A stretch of DNA of 64,000 nt from Polaribacter huanghezhanensis (GTDB lineage Bacteria > Bacteroidota > Bacteroidia > Flavobacteriales > Flavobacteriaceae). The stretch's first letter is position 1; every line of letters begins with the position of its first letter. Where the stretch lies: NCBI RefSeq assembly GCF_030444335.1, contig NZ_CP128595.1, positions 372,001-436,000 on the forward strand, in the 5' to 3' direction. The translations under genes were made by a program, and so were the position numbers. Positions 9,102 to 19,137 of the stretch are shown piece by piece. Below the pieces are notes generated by a model that was given only the letters and a program-made list of their open reading frames with translations, was not told where the DNA came from and did not search any database.

Positions 9102-9109
9102 CAAAAGTA
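9102..9109 (-). promoter_or_regulatory. -7 promoter box for pdxJ
   Basis: The minus strand reads TACTTTTG, an exact TAnnTTTG match, 18 bp upstream of the pdxJ ATG. Confidence 0.5.
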
Positions 9110-9157
9110 CAGATTTCATCAAAAAATATTAGCCTTTTTATCTTATATTCGTAACGT

Positions 9158-9814
9158 ATGAATATTATAGAATACATATTAAATAATTTTAAGCCGCTAA
9201 CAACACAAAGTACTGTTAGAGAAGCACTAAAGCTTTGCAAAACGTATCCAATTACGCACATTCCGGTTGTAGAAAATGCACGTTATGTTGGCTGCATTTC
9301 TCAAACTGATGTTTTAACGATAGATAATAAGGAAGAATTGCTAATTGAATCAATAGATATATTCGATCATTTTCAAACAGACAACAATGAATCTTTACTT
9401 GAACTATTAAAGATTTTTGCGGATAACGAAACCAATATTCTTCCTGCAGTTGCAAATCAAAAATACTTAGGCTATATTGATCTTAATGATGTTTTAGATA
9501 CATTTTCTCAAACACCTTTTTTAAATACTGAAGGAGTTGTTTTGGTGATAGAAAAAAACTCTAAAGACTACTCAATGAGTGAAGTTTCTCAAATAATTGA
9601 GTCAAACAATGGAGTTGTTTTAGGATGTTACGAATCAAAAAGAACTAGTGATCAAGTGGAGGTTACACTTAAGGTCTCATCACAAGAAATCAATGAAATT
9701 ATTCAAACTTTTAGACGTTATAATTACACCATTATAAGCGAACATAAAGACGATATTTATTTGGAAGAATTAAAAAACAGATCGGATTATCTACAAAAAT
9801 TCTTAAATACCTAA
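9158..9814 (+). CDS. CBS-domain protein with ACT-like C-terminus
   Basis: 218 aa. Residues about 1-120 form a CBS pair (ITHIPVVENARYVGCISQTD and NILPAVANQKYLGYIDLND), a nucleotide-sensing fold. Residues about 125-218 look like an ACT-type regulatory segment (VVLVIEKNSKDYSMSEVSQI). The stop is 3 bp before the nadK ATG, so the two are co-transcribed. A role in sensing adenine nucleotides or S-adenosylmethionine for the neighbouring NAD kinase is plausible but unproven. Confidence 0.8.
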   Translation: MNIIEYILNNFKPLTTQSTVREALKLCKTYPITHIPVVENARYVGCISQTDVLTIDNKEELLIESIDIFDHFQTDNNESLLELLKIFADNETNILPAVANQKYLGYIDLNDVLDTFSQTPFLNTEGVVLVIEKNSKDYSMSEVSQIIESNNGVVLGCYESKRTSDQVEVTLKVSSQEINEIIQTFRRYNYTIISEHKDDIYLEELKNRSDYLQKFLNT

Positions 9815-9817
9815 GCA

Positions 9818-10720
9818 ATGAAAAAAGTAGCAATTTACGGTCAATCTTACAACACAGCTTCAATTAAAGAAGTCTTGTTGTTGATTGCTATTTTACAAGA
9901 AAAAAACATTGTTCTCTTTTTTGAAAAAGAATTTTATGATCTTTTTCAGAAAGAGAATTTATTACCAAAAAAATATCCAACATTTTCTCATTTTAACGAC
10001 TTAAACAACTCGTTTGATTTGTTTTTCACCATAGGTGGAGACGGAACTATTTTAAGATCTATAACGTATATCAGAAATTTAAATATCCCTGTTTTAGGAA
10101 TTAACACAGGCAGGCTTGGGTTTTTAGCAACCATCCAAAAAGACGAAATAAAACAGGTAATAGAACAATTATTACTAAAAGAATATAAAATTCAAGAAAG
10201 AACACTTTTAAGTGTAAAAACAACTCCAAAAACTGATGCTCTTTCTGAAATTAATTTTGCTTTAAATGAAGTTACTGTCGCTAGAAAAAACACAACTTCT
10301 ATGATTGGAGTTCAAACTTTTTTAGACGACGAGTATTTAACAAATTATTGGGCAGACGGATTGATTGTTTCTACTCCAACAGGTTCTACTGGATATTCTT
10401 TAAGCTGTAATGGCCCTGTCGTTTTACCAGATTCTAAAAGCTTAGTAATTACTCCAATTGCACCACACAACTTAAATGCGAGACCTCTAGTTATTTCAGA
10501 AAAAACAAAAATTAAACTGGAAGTTAGCGGAAGAGAAAATGAATTTTTAATGTCTTTAGATTCTCGTATCGCAACAATAAATGAGAATACTCAAATTTTT
10601 ATCGAAAAGGCTCCATTTACAATCAAAACACTTGCACTCACCAATCAATCATTCTTAAAAACTTTAAGAAGTAAATTATTGTGGGGAGAAGACACAAGAA
10701 ATGACTTTAAACATCCATAA
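9818..10720 (+). CDS. nadK: NAD kinase
   Basis: It phosphorylates NAD to NADP. The signature GGDGT is at residues 73-77, followed by LGINTGRLGFLA and the NE-rich substrate pocket (FALNEVTVAR). The YWADGLIVSTPTGSTGYSLS stretch is the family C-terminal motif. Length 300 aa. It follows the CBS gene after 3 bp. Confidence 0.95.
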   Translation: MKKVAIYGQSYNTASIKEVLLLIAILQEKNIVLFFEKEFYDLFQKENLLPKKYPTFSHFNDLNNSFDLFFTIGGDGTILRSITYIRNLNIPVLGINTGRLGFLATIQKDEIKQVIEQLLLKEYKIQERTLLSVKTTPKTDALSEINFALNEVTVARKNTTSMIGVQTFLDDEYLTNYWADGLIVSTPTGSTGYSLSCNGPVVLPDSKSLVITPIAPHNLNARPLVISEKTKIKLEVSGRENEFLMSLDSRIATINENTQIFIEKAPFTIKTLALTNQSFLKTLRSKLLWGEDTRNDFKHP

Positions 10721-10798
10721 AACACTACAATATTTATCTAAAATAATAGTTATTCAAAAAAGACAAGTTATTAACTTTATAAAGCAAATTGAATTAAC

Positions 10799-10806
10799 TA
10801 TATTTG
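10799..10806 (+). promoter_or_regulatory. -7 promoter box for the DUF6089-uppS-bamA cluster
   Basis: TATATTTGCACG matches TAnnTTTG and lies 17 bp before the ATG of the DUF6089 gene, at the head of the envelope-biogenesis cluster. Confidence 0.55.
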
Positions 10807-10822
10807 CACGCTATTTTTTAAG

Positions 10823-11500
10823 ATGAAGAAACAACTTTTAGCAATAGTATTTATTTGTGTTACAAGTATTTCATGGAGCCAAATAAATGAAATTGGAGTG
10901 TTTATCGGGGGAAGCAATTATATTGGAGATGTAGGAAGAACAACTTATATGTATCCGAACAACATTGCTGCTAGCCTTATTTATAAACACAATTTAAATC
11001 CAAGAATTGCTTTAAGAGGTACTTTAAGTTATTTACCAATTAGTGGTGATGATTCAAAATCGTCGAATGCAGTTAGGGTAAATAGGAATTTTAATTTTAA
11101 AAATTCAATTAAAGAAGTAGCAGTTGGGATTGAATATAATTTTTTTGAATATGATATGACTTCTGAAGACAAAATATACACACCGTATATTTTACTAGAA
11201 GTTGCTGCATTTGCTTATGATAGTGTTGAGTCTGAGATTACACCAGGACAATATAATTTAAAAACAAAAATTTCATATGCAATTCCATTTGGATTAGGAT
11301 TTAAAGGGAAATTAGGAGACAATATTGGGTTTTCGTTAGAAACAAGAGTAAGATATACGTTTACAGATGATTTAGATTATACAACAAGTAACATACCATC
11401 ATTAAATTTCGGAGGAAATTCTAACGACTGGTATATGTTTACTGGAATTTCTTTAGTGTATGCTTTTGGAAGACCCGCTTGTTATGCAGAGTTAAAATAA
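10823..11500 (+). CDS. DUF6089-type outer-membrane beta-barrel protein
   Basis: 225 aa with a Sec signal peptide (cleavage near SISWSQ, residues 15-20) and alternating beta-strand pattern ending in an aromatic-rich strand (WYMFTGISLVYAF). The start INEIGVFIGGSNYIGDVG is typical of the DUF6089 family that regularly precedes uppS and bamA in Bacteroidota. Only 3 bp separate it from uppS. Probably an outer-membrane protein; function unknown. Confidence 0.8.
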   Translation: MKKQLLAIVFICVTSISWSQINEIGVFIGGSNYIGDVGRTTYMYPNNIAASLIYKHNLNPRIALRGTLSYLPISGDDSKSSNAVRVNRNFNFKNSIKEVAVGIEYNFFEYDMTSEDKIYTPYILLEVAAFAYDSVESEITPGQYNLKTKISYAIPFGLGFKGKLGDNIGFSLETRVRYTFTDDLDYTTSNIPSLNFGGNSNDWYMFTGISLVYAFGRPACYAELK

Positions 11501-11503
11501 TAT

Positions 11504-12256
11504 ATGGATAAAAAATTACACATTAATTTACAAAAAGTACCACAACATGTTGCTGTTATTATGGACGGCAATGGTCGCTGGGCTAAAAGTAAAGGAATGG
11601 AACGAATTTTTGGACATAGAAACGCCTTAACGTCGGTAAGAGAATCTATAGAAGCTGCTGCAGAAATTGGCGTAAAAGCTATTACATTGTACGCTTTCTC
11701 TACCGAAAATTGGAATCGCCCAAAAATGGAAGTAAATGCTTTAATGAAACTCTTAATTACATCATTAAAAAAAGAATTACCATCTTTTCAAGAAAACGGC
11801 GTTAAAGTAAATGCAATTGGAGATATTACTAGTTTGCCAAAAAAAGCGCAAAAAGTATTATCTGAAGTAATAAATGACACTAAAAACAATTCTAAAATAA
11901 CATTAACTATGGCATTAAGTTATGGTTCTAGAGAGGAAATTGTTAATACTATCAAAAACATATCTAAAAAAGTTGTTAATAACGAACTTCAAATAGAAGA
12001 AATTGACGAAAAAGTTATTAATAATCATTTATATACATTTAATTTGCCCGATGTTGATTTAATGATTCGCACAAGTGGAGAACAACGCATCAGTAATTTT
12101 TTGCTTTGGCAAATGGCATATGCCGAATTATACTTTACAAGTATACTTTGGCCAGATTTTAGAAAAAGCGATTTTTTTGACGCAATAATTGAATATCAAA
12201 ATAGAGAACGACGCTTTGGTAAAACAAGCGAACAAATTGAAACACCAAATGAGTAA
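11504..12256 (+). CDS. uppS: Isoprenyl transferase (undecaprenyl diphosphate synthase)
   Basis: It makes the C55 lipid carrier for peptidoglycan and O-antigen synthesis. The cis-prenyltransferase motif VAVIMDGNGRWAKSKG carries catalytic Asp21; the C-terminal motif reads DLMIRTSGEQRISNFLLWQ. The 250-aa length is normal. The end overlaps the bamA ATG by 8 bp (AATGAGTAA), indicating translational coupling. Confidence 0.96.
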   Translation: MDKKLHINLQKVPQHVAVIMDGNGRWAKSKGMERIFGHRNALTSVRESIEAAAEIGVKAITLYAFSTENWNRPKMEVNALMKLLITSLKKELPSFQENGVKVNAIGDITSLPKKAQKVLSEVINDTKNNSKITLTMALSYGSREEIVNTIKNISKKVVNNELQIEEIDEKVINNHLYTFNLPDVDLMIRTSGEQRISNFLLWQMAYAELYFTSILWPDFRKSDFFDAIIEYQNRERRFGKTSEQIETPNE

Positions 12257-14774
12257 ATATACTATTGTAGTACTATTTTTATTAAGTTTTTTAACTGTAA
12301 ATGTTAACGGACAAACCAATAATTCAACGGTTAAAGATACAATTCCCACAAAAGTACCTTATGTAAAAGGGCAAGAATATGTCTTAGGTGGAATTACAGT
12401 TACTGGTTTAAAAAAGTTTAGCGAAGAAACAGTAAAAATATTTACTGGTTTAAGAAATGGGCAACTTATTAAACTTCCTGGAGACAAACTTACCAGTGCT
12501 ATTAAAAAATTATACGACAGTAAACAGTTTAGTGATGTTGATGTGTATTTAGCAAAGCTTGATGGAAATGTTGCTTACTTACAATTTAACGTAAAAGAAT
12601 TACCACAGCTAAACTTAGTTACTTTTTCTGGAATTAAAAAAGCAAAAAGAAAAGAATTAAAAAAAGACACCGACCTTAAAAAAGGCGCAATGGTTACAGA
12701 TAACCTAATTGTTACTTCTACCAATTATTTTAAAAAGAAATTTACAGACAAAGGGTTTTTAAAAACCAAAGTTTCTATAAATACTTCAAAAGATACTTCA
12801 GATATTAATGTTGTAAATATAGATGTTCATATAGACCGAGGAACTCGTATCAAAATTAAAGACATTTCTTTTAAAGGCAACAAAGAGTTTTCTGACAGTA
12901 AACTTAGAAAAGCAATGAGCAATACCAAAGAAAAAATGTTTGGTAGATTTTGGAAAACTTCTAAATATATAGAAGATAAATACAGAGAAGATTTAGAGAG
13001 TATTTTAGAGAAATATAGCAGACAGGGATTTAGAGACGCTCGAATTATAAGTGATAAATTAATCTGGAACGATGACAACACTATTAGTATAGAAATTGAA
13101 GTTGAAGAGGGTAAACAATACTATTTTAGTAACATTAATTATGTAGGAAATAAAAACTTTACAGTTGATCAATTATCAAGAATTCTTGGCATTGACAAAG
13201 GAGATGTTTATAATGGAACCGTTTTAAAAGAACGAATTAAAGGAGATAACACACCTAGTTCTCAAGATTTACAAACGTTGTATCATAACAATGGATATCT
13301 TTTTGCTTCTGTAGATGCAGTTGAAACAAAAGTTGTAAACGATTCTATTACTGTAGAAATTAGAATTCGAGAAGACGAACAAGCGACAATAAAAAGAGTT
13401 ACCGTTATTGGAAACGAAAAAACAAACGACCACGTTATTTACAGAGAACTAAGAGTAAAACCAGGAGATTTATTTAGTCGTGCAGCTATTATCAGATCTA
13501 TTAGAGAAATTGGTCAATTAGGGTTTTTTGATACTAATGTTACTCCTGATGTAAAACCAGATTGGCAAAATAAAACTGCAGATATTGATTTTACCGTTAC
13601 AGAAAAAGGGGGAAGCCAAATAGAACTACAAGGTGGTTATGGTGGTGGAGCATTTATTGGAACACTTGGATTATCTTTTAATAATTTTGCTATCAGAAAT
13701 TTATTTAAAAAAGAAGCATACAGACCTTTACCAACCGGAGATGGTCAAAAATTATCGCTCCGATTACAAGCAAGTAGAACCTATAGCACCTATAGCTTTT
13801 CATTTACAGAGCCTTGGTTAGGAGGTAAAAAACCACAATCGTTTTCGTTTTCAATTTACAACTCAAATCAATATCAATATGATTATACAACTGGAATTGT
13901 AGATAAGAATAAAAATTTAAGTATTGTAGGAGTTACTTTAGGCTTAGGAAAAAGATTACAATGGCCTGATGATTATTTTCAACTTTCACAATCTATAAGC
14001 TACCAGAATTTTAGTTTAAATAATTACGGATTTAGAGTTGGTACAAATTTTTTAAACAATGGTAATTTAAATAATTTATCCTACGAAATTAAATTAATTA
14101 GAAATTCAGCTGGGCCATCATTAATATTTCCTACTTATGGATCTGAATTTAGTATTGGTGCTAAATTAACCTTTCCATACTCTTTAGTAAATGGAAAAGA
14201 TTATTCTAATATAAGTTTGGCTGAAAAGTACAAATGGATGGAATATTATAAATTAAGTTTTAAAGGAAAATGGTACACTGCTTTTACTGACAAACTTGTT
14301 TTAATGATGAACGCTGAAGGTGGATTTCTAGGGAATTACAGTAATAAAGTTGGTGCAACACCTTTTGAAAGATTTTTTGTTGGTGGAGATGGATTAGCAG
14401 CATATCAATTAGATGGTAGAGAAACTGTTGGATTAAGAGGATATCAAAACAGTCAATTATCTTCTATTGAGGGAGGAACCATATATAATAAATTCCAATT
14501 AGAGTTACGATATTCTATTACAGATAAACCCTCTGCTTCTATTTACACTTTAGGGTTTTTAGAAGCTGGAAATTCTTATGACAATTTTAGCAGTTATAAT
14601 CCGTTTCAATTAAAAAGATCTGCCGGTATTGGAGTTCGTGTTTTTATGCCTGCATTTGGTTTGTTAGGAATTGATTTTGCTCATGGATATGATTCATTAC
14701 CAATTTATAACAACAAACCAAATGCACCGATATCTGGTTGGCAAACACATTTTATTATTGGAAGACAATTCTAA
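12249..14774 (+). CDS. bamA: Outer membrane protein assembly factor BamA
   Basis: Central component of the BAM complex that inserts beta-barrel proteins. The start at the ATG overlapping the uppS stop gives an 841-aa protein with a signal peptide (MSKYTIVVLFLL..., cleavage near VNG-QT). About five POTRA repeats fill residues 50-430 (recurring ITVTGLKKFSEE, ISFKGNKEFSDS, INYVGNKNFTVDQ, VTVIGNEKTNDH). The Omp85 barrel follows, with GGDGLAAYQLDGRETVGLRG near the end and a C-terminal aromatic strand. Earlier in-frame starts lie inside uppS and would remove the signal peptide position. Confidence 0.95.
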   Translation: MSKYTIVVLFLLSFLTVNVNGQTNNSTVKDTIPTKVPYVKGQEYVLGGITVTGLKKFSEETVKIFTGLRNGQLIKLPGDKLTSAIKKLYDSKQFSDVDVYLAKLDGNVAYLQFNVKELPQLNLVTFSGIKKAKRKELKKDTDLKKGAMVTDNLIVTSTNYFKKKFTDKGFLKTKVSINTSKDTSDINVVNIDVHIDRGTRIKIKDISFKGNKEFSDSKLRKAMSNTKEKMFGRFWKTSKYIEDKYREDLESILEKYSRQGFRDARIISDKLIWNDDNTISIEIEVEEGKQYYFSNINYVGNKNFTVDQLSRILGIDKGDVYNGTVLKERIKGDNTPSSQDLQTLYHNNGYLFASVDAVETKVVNDSITVEIRIREDEQATIKRVTVIGNEKTNDHVIYRELRVKPGDLFSRAAIIRSIREIGQLGFFDTNVTPDVKPDWQNKTADIDFTVTEKGGSQIELQGGYGGGAFIGTLGLSFNNFAIRNLFKKEAYRPLPTGDGQKLSLRLQASRTYSTYSFSFTEPWLGGKKPQSFSFSIYNSNQYQYDYTTGIVDKNKNLSIVGVTLGLGKRLQWPDDYFQLSQSISYQNFSLNNYGFRVGTNFLNNGNLNNLSYEIKLIRNSAGPSLIFPTYGSEFSIGAKLTFPYSLVNGKDYSNISLAEKYKWMEYYKLSFKGKWYTAFTDKLVLMMNAEGGFLGNYSNKVGATPFERFFVGGDGLAAYQLDGRETVGLRGYQNSQLSSIEGGTIYNKFQLELRYSITDKPSASIYTLGFLEAGNSYDNFSSYNPFQLKRSAGIGVRVFMPAFGLLGIDFAHGYDSLPIYNNKPNAPISGWQTHFIIGRQF

Positions 14775-14842
14775 AAATTAAGTACTCAAATAAAAACGTA
14801 TTCAATTTTTTGTGTGGTTTTTCAAAACAAAAACTATTAAAG

Positions 14843-15577
14843 ATGAAAAAAATATTCGTATTAATCGTTCTTTTGTTTACAATACAAAATAGCAGTGCAC
14901 AAAAAGGTCAAAACCTTGCATATATAGATATGGAATACATTTTAGAAAATGTTCCTGAATATGTAACTGCACAAAACAATTTAAATGCTAAAATTGAGAA
15001 ATGGAAAAGTAATTTATCTAAATTAGAAAGACACATAGAAGTACTAAAAACAGATTTAGCAAACGAAAAAGCAATCTTAACAAAAGATTTAATTGAAGAA
15101 AGAGAAGAAGACATCACCATTAAAAAAGAAGAATTTGCAAGATTAGAGTCTTTATATTTTGGACCACAAGGAGATTTATTCTTCTTAAGAAAGCAATTGG
15201 TAAAGCCAATACAAGATTTAGTTTACAATTCTGTTCAAAGTATTGCTAAAAGAAAAAAATATGACTTTGTTTTAGATAAATCTAGCGAATTAGTGATGCT
15301 ATATTCAAATAAAAAATACGATATTAGCGAACTCGTTTTAGCAAGCATCGTTAAAGATCGAAAAATTAAAACTTCTAAAAATAATATTACTGCTAAGAAA
15401 ACTGCAGTTCAAAAAAAATTAGAAGAGATAAAACAGGCTAGACTTAAGAAAATTGAAGCTCAGAAAAAAGCAATACAAGCTAAACGAGATGCAAAAATAA
15501 AAGAAAGAGATGCTAAGAGAAAATTACTTTTAGACAAAAAGAATGCTGCAAAAAAGAAAAATAAAAAGAATAATTAA
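14843..15577 (+). CDS. OmpH/Skp family periplasmic chaperone (long form)
   Basis: 244 aa from the ATG that begins MKKIFVLIVLL; a signal peptide is cleaved near NSSAQ. The OmpH region follows (LAYIDMEYILENVPEYVTAQ, a long coiled coil, then YDFVLDKSSELVMLYS). The last about 70 residues are a Lys/Ala-rich helix (IEAQKKAIQAKRDAKIKERD) not present in classical Skp. It is placed between bamA and a second ompH gene, consistent with delivering outer-membrane proteins to BamA. Confidence 0.85.
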   Translation: MKKIFVLIVLLFTIQNSSAQKGQNLAYIDMEYILENVPEYVTAQNNLNAKIEKWKSNLSKLERHIEVLKTDLANEKAILTKDLIEEREEDITIKKEEFARLESLYFGPQGDLFFLRKQLVKPIQDLVYNSVQSIAKRKKYDFVLDKSSELVMLYSNKKYDISELVLASIVKDRKIKTSKNNITAKKTAVQKKLEEIKQARLKKIEAQKKAIQAKRDAKIKERDAKRKLLLDKKNAAKKKNKKNN

Positions 15578-15610
15578 TTAAAGAATAAATTAAAATTAAA
15601 ACAAGGAGAA

Positions 15611-16120
15611 ATGAAACAATTTAAAAAGTTATTATTAATAGCTGTATTTATGTTAGGTGTAGGAGGAGTTGCCAATGCACAAAAAATCGGACATATAGAC
15701 ACGTCAAAACTGGTGCAAAATATGCCAGATACTAAAAAAGCAAACTCTGAGCTAGAAAAGATTCAAAAAACTTATAAAGATGACATTGAGGCTAATATAA
15801 AAGCATATCAAACGAAAGCACAACGATATGCCGCTGAAGAAAAAACACAAACTCCAGAAACTAATGCTAGAAGAAAAGCTGAATTACAAAGTGATGCAGC
15901 AAAGATTCAACAAGCACAAGAAATTGCGACTCAAGAGTTAAGAAAAAAAGAAGTTGAGTTGAAAAACCCAATTTACGAAAAAGCTCAAAAAGCAATTCAA
16001 GAAGTTGCCAATGCAAAGGGGTTAATATATGTGTTTAATTCTGCACCTGGAGGAGGATTAATTATCTTTGAAAAAGGTACAGATATTTACGATGCAGTAA
16101 AAGCTAAATTAGGGTTCTAA
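15611..16120 (+). CDS. OmpH/Skp family outer membrane chaperone
   Basis: 169 aa: signal peptide (cleaved near GVANAQ), then KIGHIDTSKLVQNMPDTKKA, a coiled coil rich in Lys/Gln/Ala, and a C-terminal strand LIYVFNSAPGGGLIIFEKG. It is of standard Skp size and shares its core with the preceding longer paralogue. It ends the DUF6089-uppS-bamA-ompH-ompH cluster, followed directly by an intrinsic terminator. Confidence 0.88.
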   Translation: MKQFKKLLLIAVFMLGVGGVANAQKIGHIDTSKLVQNMPDTKKANSELEKIQKTYKDDIEANIKAYQTKAQRYAAEEKTQTPETNARRKAELQSDAAKIQQAQEIATQELRKKEVELKNPIYEKAQKAIQEVANAKGLIYVFNSAPGGGLIIFEKGTDIYDAVKAKLGF

Positions 16121-16143
16121 AAAACTACCTTAATTATAAATCA

Positions 16144-16176
16144 AAAAAAACCTACTTTACTAAGTAGGTTTTTTTA
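16144..16176 (+). terminator. Intrinsic terminator of the bamA-ompH cluster
   Basis: CCTACTT (16151-16157) pairs with AAGTAGG (16162-16168) around a 4-nt loop. Flanking A and T runs extend the stem and give a U-tract. Confidence 0.85.
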
Positions 16177-16189
16177 TTTTTGTTAAGAT

Positions 16190-16984
16190 ATGAATGCAGC
16201 TTCTAAACAACCTATTGGCATCTTTGATTCTGGTATTGGCGGAACTTCTATTTGGAAAAAAATACACCAGTTTTTACCAAATGAAAACACCATCTATTTA
16301 GCAGATAGTAAAAATGCGCCTTATGGTCAAAAATCAGAAAATAAAATTCTTGAATTATCTATAAAAAATACAGAATTTTTATTAAACAAAAACTGTAAAC
16401 TAATTGTTGTTGCTTGTAATACAGCCACAACAAATGCCATTGAATATTTAAGAGAACATTATGCTGTTCCTTTTATAGGAATTGAGCCTGCGATAAAACC
16501 TGCAGCTATAAATACCAAAACAAAGAATATTGGCATTTTAGCCACAAAAGGAACCTTAAATAGTCGTTTATTTACAACAACATCAAACACCATCAATCAA
16601 GAAGTTTTTATTAGAGAGCAAGTTGGTGAAGGATTGGTGGAGTTGATTGAAGATGGACAATTAGTTTCTACAAAAATGACTCATTTATTAACCAATCATT
16701 TACATAAATTACTAAAATACAATATTGATTACTTGGTTTTGGGCTGTACTCATTATCCATATTTAATCCCTCAAATCCAAAAAATAATAGGAACTGACAT
16801 AACCATTATAGACTCTGGTTTGGCTGTTGCAAAACAAACCAAAAAAATTTTAGAAGAAAATAATTTATTAAATACTCAAAACTTAAAAACCAAGCATTTT
16901 TTCTTTACAAATAAAACGACAAAAGTGTTAGAGTTTGTTTTAGGACACAATCAAAACTGCATCATTGAAAAGCTAAACTTTTAG
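16190..16984 (+). CDS. murI: Glutamate racemase
   Basis: It supplies D-glutamate for peptidoglycan. IGIFDSGIGGTS at the start carries Asp13; the two catalytic cysteines are C76 in VVACNTAT and C186 in VLGCTHYPY. Length 264 aa. It stands alone between two terminators. Confidence 0.95.
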   Translation: MNAASKQPIGIFDSGIGGTSIWKKIHQFLPNENTIYLADSKNAPYGQKSENKILELSIKNTEFLLNKNCKLIVVACNTATTNAIEYLREHYAVPFIGIEPAIKPAAINTKTKNIGILATKGTLNSRLFTTTSNTINQEVFIREQVGEGLVELIEDGQLVSTKMTHLLTNHLHKLLKYNIDYLVLGCTHYPYLIPQIQKIIGTDITIIDSGLAVAKQTKKILEENNLLNTQNLKTKHFFFTNKTTKVLEFVLGHNQNCIIEKLNF

Positions 16985-16987
16985 CTT
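16970..16987. terminator. Bidirectional hairpin overlapping the murI and porP stop codons
   Basis: AAGCTAA (16970-16976) pairs with TTAGCTT (16981-16987) around ACTT. A/T-rich flanks on both sides suit termination of both convergent genes. Confidence 0.5.
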
Positions 16988-17948
16988 AAAAAGAAGCGTT
17001 GATATTAGGGCAAGCAGCAGCTCTCTGTCTTTTACAAAAAACATTGATTCCTAAAGTAATTTGATGATAACCAGTATCAGAAAAAACGATATTTCCCAGC
17101 TGTTTTGTGTATGTGTAAGAAATCATCATTTGATTGTAGTTGATGCCTACAATCGGAGAAAGATAGGTTAAGTTTTCTATAGCCCCTTTATCAAAACTTC
17201 TTCTATAAGATAATCCTGCCCAAATCTGAGCGCTGTCAAGATTTTTATACGCTTTAATATTAAAATCTGCAATTGCTTCGCCTGTTCCTTCTCGCAATTG
17301 TAACATAAAAGAAGGCTCTAAGTTTACAACATTTCTATACTCAAAATAATAACCAGCACTAAAAATATAATTCCTTAAATCTAACGGTTCTAAACTATTA
17401 TTTAAATTATTTTTAGCCGAAAGTAATAAGTTTTTTACTGTAAAGTAAGATGAAAAGCCAGCTCTGTGATACGCAACACTAAAATCTGCATTAAAATAAC
17501 TTGTGCTTTCTATTAATTGCTGCACTGCTCTATCTCCAAAAAAAGTTCTTTGATCCGATTGATTTTGAACCACTGTTCCCGAAAGACCAAACGACAATTG
17601 TTCAAAAATACTTCCATCACCAACATCTAAATGATATGCATAAGTAGCTTGAATTCCTTTTTGAGAATGATAGCCATTTTTATCATTAAAAGCAACAAAA
17701 CCCATTGCGGCTTTTTCTCCAAATTTATTGTGAAAACTAAATGTTTGTAATTCTGGAGCATTAGCAACACCTTGCCATTGTTTTCTTCCTGTAATTCTAA
17801 CTTTACCGCAAGTTCCAATTCCTGCTGCCGAAGGATGAATTAAAAATATATTATCAGATAAATAATCAGAATAGATTGGTAAGGTTTCTTGACCTACGAC
17901 AGATAAAGAACTAAAAATGAAAAAAAGAAAAATGATTGCTCTTTGCAA
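16986..17948 (-). CDS. PorP/SprF family type IX secretion membrane protein
   Basis: 320-aa outer-membrane barrel of the PorP/SprF family: signal peptide (cleaved near SVVGQE), then YSDYLSDNIFLIHPSAAGI, the family's typical N-terminal motif, and strands through the end. Such proteins help export or anchor partners with type B C-terminal secretion signals. No ATG precedes the signal peptide; a TTG (17946-17948) is the only plausible start, and an in-frame stop lies just upstream. Convergent with murI. The partner adhesin is not adjacent. Confidence 0.85.
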   Translation of the reverse strand: MQRAIIFLFFIFSSLSVVGQETLPIYSDYLSDNIFLIHPSAAGIGTCGKVRITGRKQWQGVANAPELQTFSFHNKFGEKAAMGFVAFNDKNGYHSQKGIQATYAYHLDVGDGSIFEQLSFGLSGTVVQNQSDQRTFFGDRAVQQLIESTSYFNADFSVAYHRAGFSSYFTVKNLLLSAKNNLNNSLEPLDLRNYIFSAGYYFEYRNVVNLEPSFMLQLREGTGEAIADFNIKAYKNLDSAQIWAGLSYRRSFDKGAIENLTYLSPIVGINYNQMMISYTYTKQLGNIVFSDTGYHQITLGINVFCKRQRAAACPNINASF

Positions 17949-18118
17949 AGTATCTTATTTAATTGTTTTTAAGCTTTCAAATATAGTATATTCAGTTAAC
18001 GATACCATTTTTTAACCAAAAATAATACTGACAAAGTTAATTCTAATTAAAAAAAGTGTCTTTAATTTTTATAATTCTTTATCTTTAGACACTAATCAAC
18101 AACAAAACTGTTAATCAT

Positions 18119-19132
18119 ATGAAAATTAAAATTGCTTTTTTTGCTGTATTTTTTACTTTTCTTTTTATTGGATGCACTTCAAACGAGTCAAAAAAAACGA
18201 ATCAATTAAATGCCGTTTCTACTGCAGATAACATTAAAATTGATGAAGCTCAATTGTTAAATAATATAAAAATATTAGCAAGCGATTCTTTAGAAGGAAG
18301 AAGTTTTTCTAAGCCAGGTAATTATAAAGCGCAGCAATTAATTGCCAATGAATTTAAAAGATTACAATTGGAAACAGCTTTAGATAGTGGTTATATTCAA
18401 AAATTTACAACTACTTATAAAGGCGTAAAAAGACAACGAATGTTTCCTATAAACGGAAAAGAAAAAAACGATGCAAACGTTCCTGACACAACTGTTGTTG
18501 GCGGAAATGTTGTAAGTATGATTAAAGGAAAATCTGACAAAATAATTGTTATTACAGGCCATCATGATCATTTAGGAATTAGAAACGGAAAAATATATAA
18601 TGGCGCAGATGATGATGCTTCTGGTACTGCTGCAGTAATTGCAATTGCAAATTATTTTAAAGATAAAACACCAAATCATACCTTGGTTTTTGCAACTGTT
18701 GATGCTGAAGAAGCTGGAATGCATGGCTCGGCTTATTTGGTGAAAAACTTTCCTTTAGGAAAAGAAAATATCGTTTTAAATATTAATCTGGATATGATTG
18801 CGCACAACGACAAAAACGAATTGTATGCGTGTGGTCTGTATCATTATCCGCAGTTAAAAGAACCTTTAACGACGATAAAAACTTCGATTAATTTATTATC
18901 TGGACATGATAATCCGAACGATAAAACAATACAAAACTGGACAAACTCTTCAGATCATAGATCTTTTCATAAAGAGAAAATCCCTTTTATTTATTTTGGG
19001 GTAGAAGATCATAAAGATTATCACAAAGACACTGACACTTTTGAAAATATAAATCAACAGTTTTATGTAGAAGCTGTAAAATTAATTATTCAATCTATAG
19101 AAAATTACGACACGTATTTGAAAACAAACTAG
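18119..19132 (+). CDS. M28-family zinc peptidase, lipoprotein
   Basis: 337 aa. The lipobox FIGC places Cys19 at the mature N-terminus, so the enzyme is membrane-anchored outside the cytoplasm. The zinc-peptidase motifs are TGHHDHLG (H149 region), NGADDDASGTAAV (Asp about 164-166), VDAEEAGMHGS (catalytic Glu), NLDMIAH, and the last His in SSDHRSFHKEKIPFIYFG. It is most likely an aminopeptidase releasing N-terminal amino acids from peptides. It is 5 bp from the next gene. Confidence 0.9.
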   Translation: MKIKIAFFAVFFTFLFIGCTSNESKKTNQLNAVSTADNIKIDEAQLLNNIKILASDSLEGRSFSKPGNYKAQQLIANEFKRLQLETALDSGYIQKFTTTYKGVKRQRMFPINGKEKNDANVPDTTVVGGNVVSMIKGKSDKIIVITGHHDHLGIRNGKIYNGADDDASGTAAVIAIANYFKDKTPNHTLVFATVDAEEAGMHGSAYLVKNFPLGKENIVLNINLDMIAHNDKNELYACGLYHYPQLKEPLTTIKTSINLLSGHDNPNDKTIQNWTNSSDHRSFHKEKIPFIYFGVEDHKDYHKDTDTFENINQQFYVEAVKLIIQSIENYDTYLKTN

Positions 19133-19137
19133 TATTT